Shown here: positions 28,330-36,239 of the stretch, one piece after another
How the letters are laid out: each line of letters opens with the position of its first letter
Numbering within the stretch: the stretch's first letter is position 1
Source: Pedobacter quisquiliarum
GTDB taxonomy: Bacteria > Bacteroidota > Bacteroidia > Sphingobacteriales > Sphingobacteriaceae
Length of the DNA stretch: 64,000 nt
Direction: 5' to 3'
NCBI RefSeq assembly: GCF_014642175.1
Contig: NZ_BMIL01000006.1
Location: forward strand, 186,001-250,000
Notes under the pieces: generated by a model
The model's input: only the letters and a program-made list of their open reading frames with translations
The model's database searches: none
What the model was told of the DNA's origin: nothing
Program-made: the position numbers and the translations under genes

Positions 28330-28410
28330 TTATTTCTTGTTTTTATAAGCATTATAGGCGATGAATATCCCCACCAGGAATATTATCCCAACAATTATAG
28401 GTATGAACAT
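28330..28410 (-). CDS. 26-residue single-pass membrane peptide
   Basis: ATG 28410 to TAA 28330 encodes one hydrophobic helix (MFIPIIVGIIFLVGIFIAYN) followed by the basic tail AYKNKK. The positive-inside tail would place the N-terminus outside the cytoplasm. The gene fills most of the gap between the GH1-RmlD fusion and the 93-residue gene on the same strand. Small proteins of this design are common in Bacteroidota, but without alignment this remains a candidate. Confidence 0.5.
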   Translation of the reverse strand: MFIPIIVGIIFLVGIFIAYNAYKNKK

Positions 28411-28454
28411 ATTTTGGTGATTTAGGTTTACAATTTCTGTATTTCGTGCTACAC

Positions 28455-30593
28455 CTAACCGGCTCGCTTGATGAAGCGATCAAGTGCATCGTCTAGTGTG
28501 GGTAAGAATATACCACGACTGCTTGTCAAGCCGCTATAGCTTGGTCTTGTGGCGTTGAAGTTAAATTCTGCATAAGGCTTTCGAACCAGCAATGCAGCGT
28601 TATACCCGCTGCGATTCGCCAGATCAAGCGCCAGATCTGCCCAACTTACAGTCCCCTGATTTGCAACATGCCAGATGTGGTGCTCGCCATCGATAAGCAG
28701 GTCAAGACTACCATTGATGAGGTCACTAGCCAGTGTAGGTGATATAAACACGTCATCAGCCACATCAACCTGCTCCTTTCGACTAAGTGCAGCCACCAGG
28801 CGGCTCATTGCGCTGTCGTCCGACAGATCGGAAAAGAACTCACTGCTTCTGATGATCAGGGCTTCAGGACAAGCGCTTAGCACCTCATCTTCTGCTCGGA
28901 CTTTACTTACACCCAGCAGATTCAATGGATTCACGTCATCCGCCTCTGTATACTCACTATTTTTCTTTCCGTCAAATACCTGATCGGAGGAGAAGATCAA
29001 CAACTGAATTCCATGTTTATTGGCGCAGACAGCGAGGTTTGCCGGTCCTACCGAATTCATTAGGAAACAATTTTCAGCATCCATCTCCGCATCCTCAACT
29101 TGAAAATAACCTGCGGCATTAACAATAGCCCATGGTTTATACTTGTTGATTGCAGCTTCCACGTCGTGCATAACGGCAAAGTTCAGCTGTCGACGATTCA
29201 GTGAAACATAACTGATGTTCCGCTCATTACAGCCTTTAACAAGCGATCTTCCGAGTGTGGTGTCGCCCCCGATGATGAGCATAGGACGTGTAATGGCCCT
29301 TGTTGCAATTTGCCCACTAAATTTGGAGGGATACAGGATTCGATCAGGACGTGTCCACCAACCTTCCTGTTCTAAGACGGGGTGCGTAAATTTACCATGC
29401 TTTGCAAGTGCTTCCACCATTCTGGCAATCTGCGTTGGGCGCGCTGCTCCAGTTCGCACATCAAAAGCGCCAGATTCATAATTTCGCGCCTCGGTTGTCA
29501 ACAGCTTGTCCCAGCCATAAGCCCCGAAAAGCGACCATACGGTTAACCCTCTGAAGTCGACGCCCTCAGCTGAAAGGTCCGTTGCTGCCTGGTGAATGTG
29601 TTTAAGCCAGCGAAGCTGATCCTCGCGACCACAATGCAAATGCGCCTCTGTAATTGCAATCGGCAATTTATATCGTTCCCAGGCTTCCTTAAGCAGTGCC
29701 TTCGGTCCTGCAAGTACAGCATCAGCGGATCTTACGGCTTCCACATCCGCATATCGGTGCAAGCCATTCTGACCATGCGTGTGTGGCGGATAAAGCTCTA
29801 GCCGTTCATCCAGGTAACGTTCTGAGGTAATGTAATGGTTGAAGCCTAAAATATTCGGTTCACAAGGGTTCTCAATAAAGTACTGCAGTTCATCGGCTGA
29901 AATGCCATGCTCAATCAAATAATTGTATAGTGCATGTGATGAATTTACCCGGCCACACAATAGGTCTAGCCCAATCCACCGGCGTTTATTCTCAAAGTCA
30001 GCCTGGTATTGAAGCAATGGCGTCGAGTGCGTCATGCCGATATCCTCCGTATGCACAAGTTGCGCTTTCGGATTTATCTTCCGGACTGCCGCCATGGTCA
30101 GTGCTGTAGCTTTGCACTCATTATACAAAATCCTGAAGAAGTGCTGATCATCATGCTTATGGGGGTACCATAAGCCATAAAGCCCGCAAAAACGGGCTGT
30201 AGTAAGCGGTTCATTTACCGGAGTGTAATACATGATTTCGGGAAACCGCTCGGCAACCTTACTCGCATACGCTGCCAATCCTTCAGCAAAGCTTTCTTCA
30301 AGAATATTAACGTAAGCCGGTCCGCTGCCATGATGGACCAGACCGGCAATAACATCAATGTTGTTATGCTGCAGGAAATTCACCTGCTCCGAGACGAAAT
30401 CCCATTTTATCGCTACATCCGCCTGCGGCAAATGCTTTTCCCACAGGATCGGATAGCGAAGCTTTTTTATCCCTAGATCAGCCAGTAGTTTCAAATCGCC
30501 GGATCGGGCGTAATGACCCTGATAGGTAAGCTGATCAAAATACTGATCCCCTACCCGGTTAATGGTACATTCTATTCCTCCCCAAATTTCCAT
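28455..30593 (-). CDS. GH1 glycosidase - RmlD-like sugar-nucleotide reductase fusion
   Basis: 712 residues in two parts. Residues 1-405 are a GH1 (beta/alpha)8 barrel with acid/base Glu128 (TPVNEP) and nucleophile Glu316 (AITEAHLH, in place of the usual TENG). Residues 436-712 are a Rossmann domain of the dTDP-4-dehydrorhamnose reductase type: MLIIGGDTTLGRSL (NAD(P) loop), VNAAGYFQVEDAE, SSDQVFDGKKNSEYTE. In the normal RmlD motif the catalytic Tyr precedes GxSK; here the sequence is PLNLLGVSK, so Leu560 replaces Tyr and Lys564 is kept. Probably cytoplasmic and involved in making or editing a cell-surface glycan. The adjacent glycosyltransferase supports this. Confidence 0.88.
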   Translation of the reverse strand: MEIWGGIECTINRVGDQYFDQLTYQGHYARSGDLKLLADLGIKKLRYPILWEKHLPQADVAIKWDFVSEQVNFLQHNNIDVIAGLVHHGSGPAYVNILEESFAEGLAAYASKVAERFPEIMYYTPVNEPLTTARFCGLYGLWYPHKHDDQHFFRILYNECKATALTMAAVRKINPKAQLVHTEDIGMTHSTPLLQYQADFENKRRWIGLDLLCGRVNSSHALYNYLIEHGISADELQYFIENPCEPNILGFNHYITSERYLDERLELYPPHTHGQNGLHRYADVEAVRSADAVLAGPKALLKEAWERYKLPIAITEAHLHCGREDQLRWLKHIHQAATDLSAEGVDFRGLTVWSLFGAYGWDKLLTTEARNYESGAFDVRTGAARPTQIARMVEALAKHGKFTHPVLEQEGWWTRPDRILYPSKFSGQIATRAITRPMLIIGGDTTLGRSLVKGCNERNISYVSLNRRQLNFAVMHDVEAAINKYKPWAIVNAAGYFQVEDAEMDAENCFLMNSVGPANLAVCANKHGIQLLIFSSDQVFDGKKNSEYTEADDVNPLNLLGVSKVRAEDEVLSACPEALIIRSSEFFSDLSDDSAMSRLVAALSRKEQVDVADDVFISPTLASDLINGSLDLLIDGEHHIWHVANQGTVSWADLALDLANRSGYNAALLVRKPYAEFNFNATRPSYSGLTSSRGIFLPTLDDALDRFIKRAG

Positions 30594-30659
30594 GGTTTAT
30601 AAATAAGATGATAAATCGTTTAATATACCCAGATCTTAAAGGCAAGTATTAACCTGCAT

Positions 30660-31808
30660 CTAGCTCGCAATAGAAATTTTCTTGTTACTACTTAGGGTGG
30701 TATTCATATGCTTAACCATCGTCTCAAAAGTTTGATCCCAGCTGATATCTTTCAAGAAATCATCAACTTCCACTAACCATTCTGATGTATTTGTTCTGCT
30801 GAACTCTGATTCAATTGCATTAATGAATTCATCACATGAGGAAGCAATATGTACCAATTTCTTAATACCGTAGGGCTTAACAACATCTCTGATTGGGGTA
30901 GAAACCACTGGAATTCCAGCCGCTAGATACTCAGGGGTCTTCGTCGGACTTATAAACCTGGTGGACTCATTTAACTGAAATGGAATTAGCGCCATGTCCC
31001 AACCTGATAAATACCCTGGAAGCTCTTTGTATGATTTCTGTCCCAGATAATGAATGTTCTTGTTGCGAGGTAGTGTAGCCTCATCAATCTTCACAACAGG
31101 GCCAATCAGAACAAATTGCCAATCTGGCCTTAACGTTGCCATGTTACCGATAAGTTCAATATCGAAACGCTCGTCAATTACACCATAGAAGCCCAGTTTC
31201 TTTCCGACAATATGCTGCTGATCGGCTGGTTGCTCTTTAATTTTCCTGGCCTGAGCGAAGTGTGACTTGTCAATACTGCTTGGGAATGGATGTATGTTTG
31301 AATGTTGTTGTTTCTTTGATTCATATAAAGAATGACCACCTGTGAATACAAGGTCGGCTTTAGCTAACAATCTTCTTTCAAGGCTAATCAACTCCTCAGG
31401 TGCAAACTTGAATGCAGATAGTTCATCCATGCAATCAAAAACGATGAATTTCGGTTTATACTTATCTGAAAACGATAATGCCATCGGCGTATAGTACCAG
31501 AACGTCCAGTCTTGAAGATCAGATCCCTGGAAAAACTTATCTAATAATGCAATGAGTGTATTGTGCACTTCAGATGCACTTAAGCCTGCTTTAAGGTGAG
31601 GAACAACCACCGTTAATCCCTGATCCCGTCTAGATAAATGTAGATAGGCATCATCGGTAACATCAAAGATTGGTTCTTCCATGTAAAACACGTTTGCATG
31701 AGCCGAAAACCTGGTTAGAAGATGTTGTGGTCTTTGAAATACAAAATCCCACCTCAGGTGAGAGAAGCAAATCAAATTTTTGGTCGGCATTTCTAGGGAC
31801 TGTTTCAT
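30660..31808 (-). CDS. GT-B glycosyltransferase (GT4-like)
   Basis: 382 residues. The N-terminus, LICFSHLRWDFVFQRPQHLL, marks a glycosyltransferase group that I recall being encoded near UDP-galactopyranose mutase and GH1-RmlD fusions. The C-terminal nucleotide-sugar domain has GFYGVIDERFDIELIG, WQFVLIGPVVKID, IHYLGQKSYKELPGYLSGWD and the E-containing loop SPTKTPEYLAAGIPVVST. There is no signal peptide or membrane helix. The start may be ATG 31790 (MPTKN), as the first six residues are not conserved in type. It lies 66 bases upstream of the fusion gene, likely in the same transcript. Confidence 0.87.
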   Translation of the reverse strand: MKQSLEMPTKNLICFSHLRWDFVFQRPQHLLTRFSAHANVFYMEEPIFDVTDDAYLHLSRRDQGLTVVVPHLKAGLSASEVHNTLIALLDKFFQGSDLQDWTFWYYTPMALSFSDKYKPKFIVFDCMDELSAFKFAPEELISLERRLLAKADLVFTGGHSLYESKKQQHSNIHPFPSSIDKSHFAQARKIKEQPADQQHIVGKKLGFYGVIDERFDIELIGNMATLRPDWQFVLIGPVVKIDEATLPRNKNIHYLGQKSYKELPGYLSGWDMALIPFQLNESTRFISPTKTPEYLAAGIPVVSTPIRDVVKPYGIKKLVHIASSCDEFINAIESEFSRTNTSEWLVEVDDFLKDISWDQTFETMVKHMNTTLSSNKKISIAS

Positions 31809-32063
31809 AAAAAATAAGTTAAGATGTAAATATTTGAATTAACCCAGCACGTCTCAACCGGCAATCAACGCTTGGTTTTTTTATTACGGCTTGTAAGTTT
31901 TGCATATAAAACCACAATGCCTATAAAATGTTTGAATGGCATATACCTATTTGCTTAGCAATTAATTCCCAGTCCTTTAGTAAAAATACCTGAAGCAGTA
32001 AAGAAAGTAATCTGTGTACCACATGGGAATAAATTTTGCTCAGAACGAGTAAAAAGTTTTTTC

Positions 32064-32759
32064 ATGAAAAAAGAAGATATCCATTGGGATGACTGGCACC
32101 GAATTCTGATCGGCTCTGCGCCGACGAGCTTTTTACTGGAAGTATTAATCCGGACCGTTATCATGTACCTCGTATTGTTGGTGATATTGCGGCTTATGGG
32201 TAAACGCATGGGCGGACAATTAACCATTGCCGAACTTGCCGTCATGGTTACCCTCGGGGCGATTATCTGTGTACCGATGCAAGTACCAGACAAAGGAATT
32301 GTACAAGGCATCTTTGTATTGCTGTGTGCATGGGCCTTTCAACGGGGTTTTACACTCCTCGGCATTCGAAGCAGTAAGATGGAGAATATGATTCAGGGCA
32401 AGGAAGCCGTGTTGCTTAAAGACGGCGTCATTGAAGTTAAACAACTCGAATCTTCCAACATCTCCAGGCAACAGCTTTATGGCGTACTCCGATCGCAAAA
32501 CATCTTCAATCTTGGAGCGGTAGAACGGGTTTATATTGAGGCCAGCGGGCTCTTCTCTGTCTTTCGGTATGACAAGCCTAAACCTGGTTTGTCCATCTTC
32601 CCTTCTCGGGATGGCGATATTTTGAATGGACAGGAGAAGCCTGCAGAAACGTCCTATGTATGCCGGATGTGCGGACGTACTGCTGATAATGAAAACGAAA
32701 GAAATGGGCACTGCGAAAATTGCGGGTGTGAAAATTGGGAAGAAGCTATAATATGTTAA
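32064..32759 (+). CDS. DUF421 (YetF-like) membrane protein with C-terminal zinc ribbon, copy 1
   Basis: 231 residues. Three transmembrane helices in the first 100 residues carry the DUF421 signature RLMGKRMGGQLTIAELAVMV. The small beta domain follows (VEVKQLESSNISRQQLYGVL, then FNLGAVERVYIEASGLFSVF). A zinc ribbon at about residues 199-231 (CRMCG then CENCG, two CxxC pairs 15 apart) is additional to the standard YetF/YcaP architecture. The family has no settled function. One base separates its stop from the second copy, so they form an operon and probably a heteromer. Confidence 0.86.
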   Translation: MKKEDIHWDDWHRILIGSAPTSFLLEVLIRTVIMYLVLLVILRLMGKRMGGQLTIAELAVMVTLGAIICVPMQVPDKGIVQGIFVLLCAWAFQRGFTLLGIRSSKMENMIQGKEAVLLKDGVIEVKQLESSNISRQQLYGVLRSQNIFNLGAVERVYIEASGLFSVFRYDKPKPGLSIFPSRDGDILNGQEKPAETSYVCRMCGRTADNENERNGHCENCGCENWEEAIIC

Positions 32760-32760
32760 T

Positions 32761-33462
32761 ATGAAACCAGAAGAACTAAGTTTAAGCGATTTTAATAGAA
32801 TACTCATCGGCGAAATACCTCCATTCTTTTTTATAGAACTTATATTTCGTGCATTTCTAATCTACGCGCTGCTCATCGTTTCCATGAGACTCATGGGTAA
32901 GCGGATGTCTGCTCAAATCAGCCGCAACGAAATGGCAGCCGTAGTGTCCCTTGCTGCGGCAGTTGGTATCCCTTTAATGAATCCGGATCGGGGCATCCTT
33001 CCTCCGGTAGTGATTACCATCGTAATCATCATCTTTACCAATTTTGTCTCCCGTCGGACCTCCAGAAACGAACATTTTGAATCCATCACCCAGGATGATC
33101 TGGATGTGTTGGTTGTAGATGGTGTTTTGAATCTACCAAAAATGGAACTTACGCGGATTACAAAGGAGCGTATATCTTCTCAACTCCGGAGTTTAGGCAT
33201 CCTGCACCTGGGTATGGTAAATCGCCTCTACATCGAAGCAAACGGTATGTTTACGCTCGTCAAAGAAAAGGAACCAAGACCAGGACTGAGCGTGCTGCCG
33301 GATATTGACCCGGATTTTGCAAAAAAAAAATTAAATAAGACCGATCAATTTGTTTGTTGCCACTGCGGCACGGTAGCCAAAACAATGATATCTACCTTAA
33401 GATCAGCTTGTCCGAACTGTAAAGCAATACAATGGGCACCAGCAGTGACAGCGGCCGAGTAA
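32761..33462 (+). CDS. DUF421 (YetF-like) membrane protein with C-terminal zinc ribbon, copy 2
   Basis: 233 residues, paralogous to the upstream gene. It shares the lead NRILIGEIPPFFFIELIFRA, the motif RLMGKRMSAQISRNEMAAVV and the beta domain (LPKMELTRITKERISSQLRS, LGILHLGMVNRLYIEANGMF). The ribbon (CCHCG and CPNCK) follows a lysine-rich linker encoded by an uninterrupted A10 tract at 33321-33330. Adding or losing one A brings an immediate stop codon, so slippage would yield a protein without the ribbon. Function unknown. Confidence 0.86.
   Translation: MKPEELSLSDFNRILIGEIPPFFFIELIFRAFLIYALLIVSMRLMGKRMSAQISRNEMAAVVSLAAAVGIPLMNPDRGILPPVVITIVIIIFTNFVSRRTSRNEHFESITQDDLDVLVVDGVLNLPKMELTRITKERISSQLRSLGILHLGMVNRLYIEANGMFTLVKEKEPRPGLSVLPDIDPDFAKKKLNKTDQFVCCHCGTVAKTMISTLRSACPNCKAIQWAPAVTAAE
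33321..33330 (+). repeat. A10 homopolymer inside the second DUF421 gene
   Basis: Ten consecutive A between the DUF421 domain and the zinc ribbon. With 9 A the frame reads AAT TAA; with 11 A it reads ATT AAA TAA. Either change ends the protein at the linker. Confidence 0.9.
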
Positions 33463-33478
33463 ATTATTTTAAAATTTA

Positions 33479-33510
33479 TTTAGCAAGTATCATTTTTAAT
33501 TCTACCTTTG
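33479..33510 (+). promoter_or_regulatory. promoter of the tRNA-Lys gene
   Basis: TTTA at 33479-33482, a 20-base spacer and an exact TACCTTTG -7 box at 33503-33510. Transcription would begin about 30 bases before the tRNA. Confidence 0.55.
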
Positions 33511-33548
33511 CAGCCTCTTCAGAAACAAAAAGAAACACAAAAGAGAAT

Positions 33549-33621
33549 GATTCCGTAGCTCAGCTGGTAGAGCATTACACTTTTAATGTAGTGGTCCTGG
33601 GTTCGAATCCCAGCGGGATCA
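33549..33621 (+). tRNA. tRNA-Lys (anticodon UUU)
   Basis: 73 bases folding as a full cloverleaf. The acceptor stem is GATTCCG/CGGGATC (one T-G pair) and the D arm is GCTC...GAGC. The anticodon stem is TTACA/TGTAG with loop CTTTTAA, so the anticodon is TTT. The T arm is CTGGG TTCGAAT CCCAG. The discriminator is A and the 3' CCA is not encoded. It has its own promoter and terminator. Confidence 0.96.
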
Positions 33622-33630
33622 CACCAATGT

Positions 33631-33664
33631 AAAAAGCCTGCATTCATCCGAATGCAGGCTTTTC
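33631..33664. terminator. terminator between tRNA-Lys and the convergent thioredoxin gene
   Basis: A 14-bp perfect stem (AAAAGCCTGCATTC / GAATGCAGGCTTTT) with an ATCC loop and A/T-rich ends on both sides. Probably bidirectional. Confidence 0.9.
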
Positions 33665-33669
33665 TGTTT

Positions 33670-35187
33670 CTATAGCAAATTCTTGATCTGTGCCCCTACA
33701 TTCTCACTTCCCGGAAAACCGGTAAACTGATTAATCAGCTTGCCTTGCTTATCGAATAAGAGATAAGATGGGATCGCTTCGAAATCAAACTTTTCCATAA
33801 CGTATGCCCATTGGGCAGCCGTGAGATAATAATGTTCACTACCAATGCCCTGGATTTTATCCTCCCATTGCTTCTTGGGAGAAGACCCATTGGTTAGGTA
33901 CACAAAAGCCACGTCCTGCCCCCGCAGCTCATCCTTTGTTGCCCTAAACTGCTGCATGGCATCAATGCATGGTGCACACCAGGTGGCCCAAAGATCAACG
34001 AACACGACCTTACCCTTATACTTAGCCGTTATGGCTTCCATGACCTCGTCTACCGGCACTTTAGAAACATCATTGACCACTACAGGTGTCTTAGCCTTCG
34101 CAACCTCAACCACCTTCTCGTTTTTACGAAGTAGTATTTTCCCAATATCATTCCCCTTCCAATAAGCTGAAATGTGTTCTTTTTGCCTGGCCGTAAGTGG
34201 CTCGACCTTTTCTGTTAACTGTCTTGCATATGCATTCGCAGCAAGGATGTCATAGTACTGGCCTTTGTCAAAGCCCAACTGGTCGGCTAGTATGGTCTTC
34301 ACGGACTTGATCCAGGCACTCACGGACATGTCTCCGATAGCGGGTAGCGCTAATGTTTCGTTCTGAAGCAGATCTTTTTGAAAATCTAGAAATGTAAAAC
34401 ACTGGAGATACATTGAATTATCGAGATCAAAGTTCTTCAGAAACTGAAAATAGCTACGGTCGATCTTAGTAAGCACAGGTGTGTTATTTTCATCACGAGT
34501 CACGTTTCTATAATTCAACAACATTTCTCCATCATAGTCGAAAACATGGGTCATATACATGAACATTCTAAAGTCACGTTCGAACACGCCCTTCATTCCT
34601 GGAGACAAACGATTGTCGTTCCGTAAGGATGCCAGTCTTTCTTCTAAGATCTTGTCAGCATAATCCAGAAAATATGCCGCGGTCTTATCATATAGAGGCT
34701 CAGGTGCTCTCGGGGATTGAACGAGCATCTTATTCATGGCACCAAAGCCATACCTCATGTCATTCTCATCCATCGCCGGATCTACCGTAAGTACATTAAG
34801 ACCATTGTCAAGCCCATAGGACAGCTTGAGGTTTGTGGTACCACCACTTGCCAGTTTAACGACAAGGGCATGTTCCGGATTGATACTGGTGGTTAGGGCA
34901 ATTAAAGTCTCGGTTATTTCTACATCAACGTCGATGGAAAATTGTCCATACTTGTCGGCAGTAGCTTCGTATTTCGCGTATTCCCCTGAGATCGGGTGTG
35001 GAACCATCAGGTTTATGGTGATGCCACTAGGGTCAGCCTGATTAGCAGAGGCTATTTTTCCTTTTAGACTAGCCTTCCCTGCCTTGATGTTAATCTCATC
35101 TGAAGCCGCATGTCGAGCAGAGACGTTTATTGAAATAAAAAGAAGGCACAATAATGCATAGAGGTTTCGCTGTAAGGTTTTCATCAT
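33670..35187 (-). CDS. secreted TlpA/ResA-like thioredoxin-fold protein with large N-terminal domain
   Basis: 505 residues. The signal peptide is residues 1-24 (LYALLCLLFISINVSARHAA). An N-terminal region of about 340 residues of uncertain fold follows, with the start KASLKGKIASANQADPSG resembling the DUF4369-type leader of Bacteroidota thiol reductases. The C-terminal TlpA domain shows VFVDLWATWCAPCIDAMQQF, with redox pair WCAPC, and the cis-Pro region FEAIPSYLLFDKQGKLINQF. Expected to be a periplasmic disulfide reductase. Substrates are unknown. Tail-to-tail with tRNA-Lys. Confidence 0.88.
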   Translation of the reverse strand: MMKTLQRNLYALLCLLFISINVSARHAASDEINIKAGKASLKGKIASANQADPSGITINLMVPHPISGEYAKYEATADKYGQFSIDVDVEITETLIALTTSINPEHALVVKLASGGTTNLKLSYGLDNGLNVLTVDPAMDENDMRYGFGAMNKMLVQSPRAPEPLYDKTAAYFLDYADKILEERLASLRNDNRLSPGMKGVFERDFRMFMYMTHVFDYDGEMLLNYRNVTRDENNTPVLTKIDRSYFQFLKNFDLDNSMYLQCFTFLDFQKDLLQNETLALPAIGDMSVSAWIKSVKTILADQLGFDKGQYYDILAANAYARQLTEKVEPLTARQKEHISAYWKGNDIGKILLRKNEKVVEVAKAKTPVVVNDVSKVPVDEVMEAITAKYKGKVVFVDLWATWCAPCIDAMQQFRATKDELRGQDVAFVYLTNGSSPKKQWEDKIQGIGSEHYYLTAAQWAYVMEKFDFEAIPSYLLFDKQGKLINQFTGFPGSENVGAQIKNLL

Positions 35188-35294
35188 TTGGATCGGAATG
35201 GTTCTTAAGAAGTTAAGATCAAAATATAATGATTTTTACCCAATCCTCAAAACACGTTCAATCACCTGAAGTATGCCTTATAGTACGCACCAAC

Positions 35295-35333
35295 TTTACT
35301 TCTTAAACGCTCCAGGAGCATCTAAGAAGTAAA
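35295..35333. repeat. 39-bp interrupted palindrome
   Basis: Arms TTTACTTCTTA and TAAGAAGTAAA (11 bp, perfect) enclose 17 bases with an inner GCTC/GAGC pair. It lies 34 bases after the stop of the carbonic-anhydrase-like gene and about 110 before the thioredoxin gene. There is no T run, so it is not a standard terminator. It could act as an mRNA 3' stabiliser or an operator. Confidence 0.6.
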
Positions 35334-35366
35334 TCAAGAATATAGCAGAAACAGAAAGCGTACAGA

Positions 35367-36116
35367 TTACAGGTCTTTGAAAGCCTTCGATGCTAAAATG
35401 GAAACAAGCTCCGGATCTTCGATCTGTTTTGGATCTAGCACTTCGAAGTCGCGAATGTCAACATAGTCATGAAACTCCGGACTGGTATTGATGATAATCC
35501 CACCGAGTAAGAATATCCGCTTGCAGCAAAATTCAGAGCGACTTGCCTTAATCAGGCGCAGCAAACGGGTACGGACGTTATAGTAAGTAAACTCCACGGC
35601 GTTCTTAATGTCAATTTCTCCGGCTCCCTCCGTCTTTAAAGGTGCAAGGGAACGCTCTAGCATTAATTCCTGCGCATCAAGGTCGTATTGCTCTGGAACG
35701 GCTTTATGACCGTTGTTAAGTCTTTCTAAAGCCAATACCAGCGCACCGCAGCTATTGGTAAGATGTTGCTGCCCTGGTCTGCGCATTTGCCCTAGCACAC
35801 CATCATCCGTAATACCGATGTGTGGACCATAAAAGATAAAAGCGTCACCACCATCAGGTACATGGTGTGCAAATGCCACCATACCGGTGATTCCAGCATA
35901 CGGAAGTCCTCCCAAGCCACCCAATGTAAATGGTCGTGTCAGAACCCGCCTGAAGTCAGTGGATACATTTATATCATCGCAGCACAACGAGGTTGCGAAT
36001 AGAATTTTGTCCATTTCCGATCCATATTCTCCGGAGATGAAGTTGAGGTAGGTTTCTGTAATTTCAGCACCAGTCTTCGCATTTGGGAAATGGGTCTTTA
36101 ATAGTGGCTCGATCAT
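35367..36116 (-). CDS. LCIB-type beta-carbonic anhydrase family protein
   Basis: 249 residues from ATG 36116; the longer frame to 36176 overlaps the promoter. The pattern matches the LCIB/LCIC family first described in algae, shown structurally to be a beta-type carbonic anhydrase. Cys45-Cys46-Asp47 (LCCDDIN) corresponds to CRDEI of the algal protein. His84-His85 lies in FAHHVPDGG, followed by YGPHIGITDDGVLGQMRRPG and NSCGAL with Cys123. Cys45, one of the histidines and Cys123 are the likely zinc ligands. The expected reaction is CO2 hydration. There are no carboxysome, Rubisco or bicarbonate-transport genes nearby. The family assignment is from memory of motifs, not from a search. Confidence 0.7.
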   Translation of the reverse strand: MIEPLLKTHFPNAKTGAEITETYLNFISGEYGSEMDKILFATSLCCDDINVSTDFRRVLTRPFTLGGLGGLPYAGITGMVAFAHHVPDGGDAFIFYGPHIGITDDGVLGQMRRPGQQHLTNSCGALVLALERLNNGHKAVPEQYDLDAQELMLERSLAPLKTEGAGEIDIKNAVEFTYYNVRTRLLRLIKASRSEFCCKRIFLLGGIIINTSPEFHDYVDIRDFEVLDPKQIEDPELVSILASKAFKDL

Positions 36117-36147
36117 AATGTACTTTTGAAGGTGAATTATCCGAGCA

Positions 36148-36155
36148 CAAATATA
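36148..36155 (-). promoter_or_regulatory. -7 promoter box of the LCIB-type gene (TATATTTG)
   Basis: An exact TAnnTTTG match on the minus strand. It places the transcript start near 36141, about 25 bases before ATG 36116, which supports that start codon. Confidence 0.5.
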
Positions 36156-36191
36156 CAAGACCTGAAACCAGAACATGAAATGTCCGTAAAC

Positions 36192-36217
36192 AAAAACAGC
36201 CTGTAAATACAGGCTGT
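36192..36217 (-). terminator. intrinsic terminator of the Hc1-like gene
   Basis: Minus strand: ACAGCCTGTA / TACAGGCTGT with a small loop, followed by TTTTTG. It lies 23 bases after the stop codon of the histone-like gene and separates it from the LCIB-type gene. Confidence 0.85.
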
Positions 36218-36239
36218 AAGACGTTAAGTATTTATGAAA

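Noticed and set aside
31955-32311. Open frame of 118 codons on the minus strand
   Set aside because: It overlaps the start of the first DUF421 gene in antisense, has no recognisable domain, and the DUF421 frame has clear family motifs.
33549-33621. tRNA-Lys as a possible integration site
   Set aside because: No integrase next to it and no repeat of the tRNA 3' end was noticed nearby.
33432-33632. Open frame of 66 codons on the plus strand
   Set aside because: It runs through the tRNA-Lys gene and the end of the DUF421 gene; its apparent protein is the translated tRNA.
36117-36176. N-terminal extension of the LCIB-type protein
   Set aside because: It spans the exact -7 promoter box and looks like untranslated sequence.
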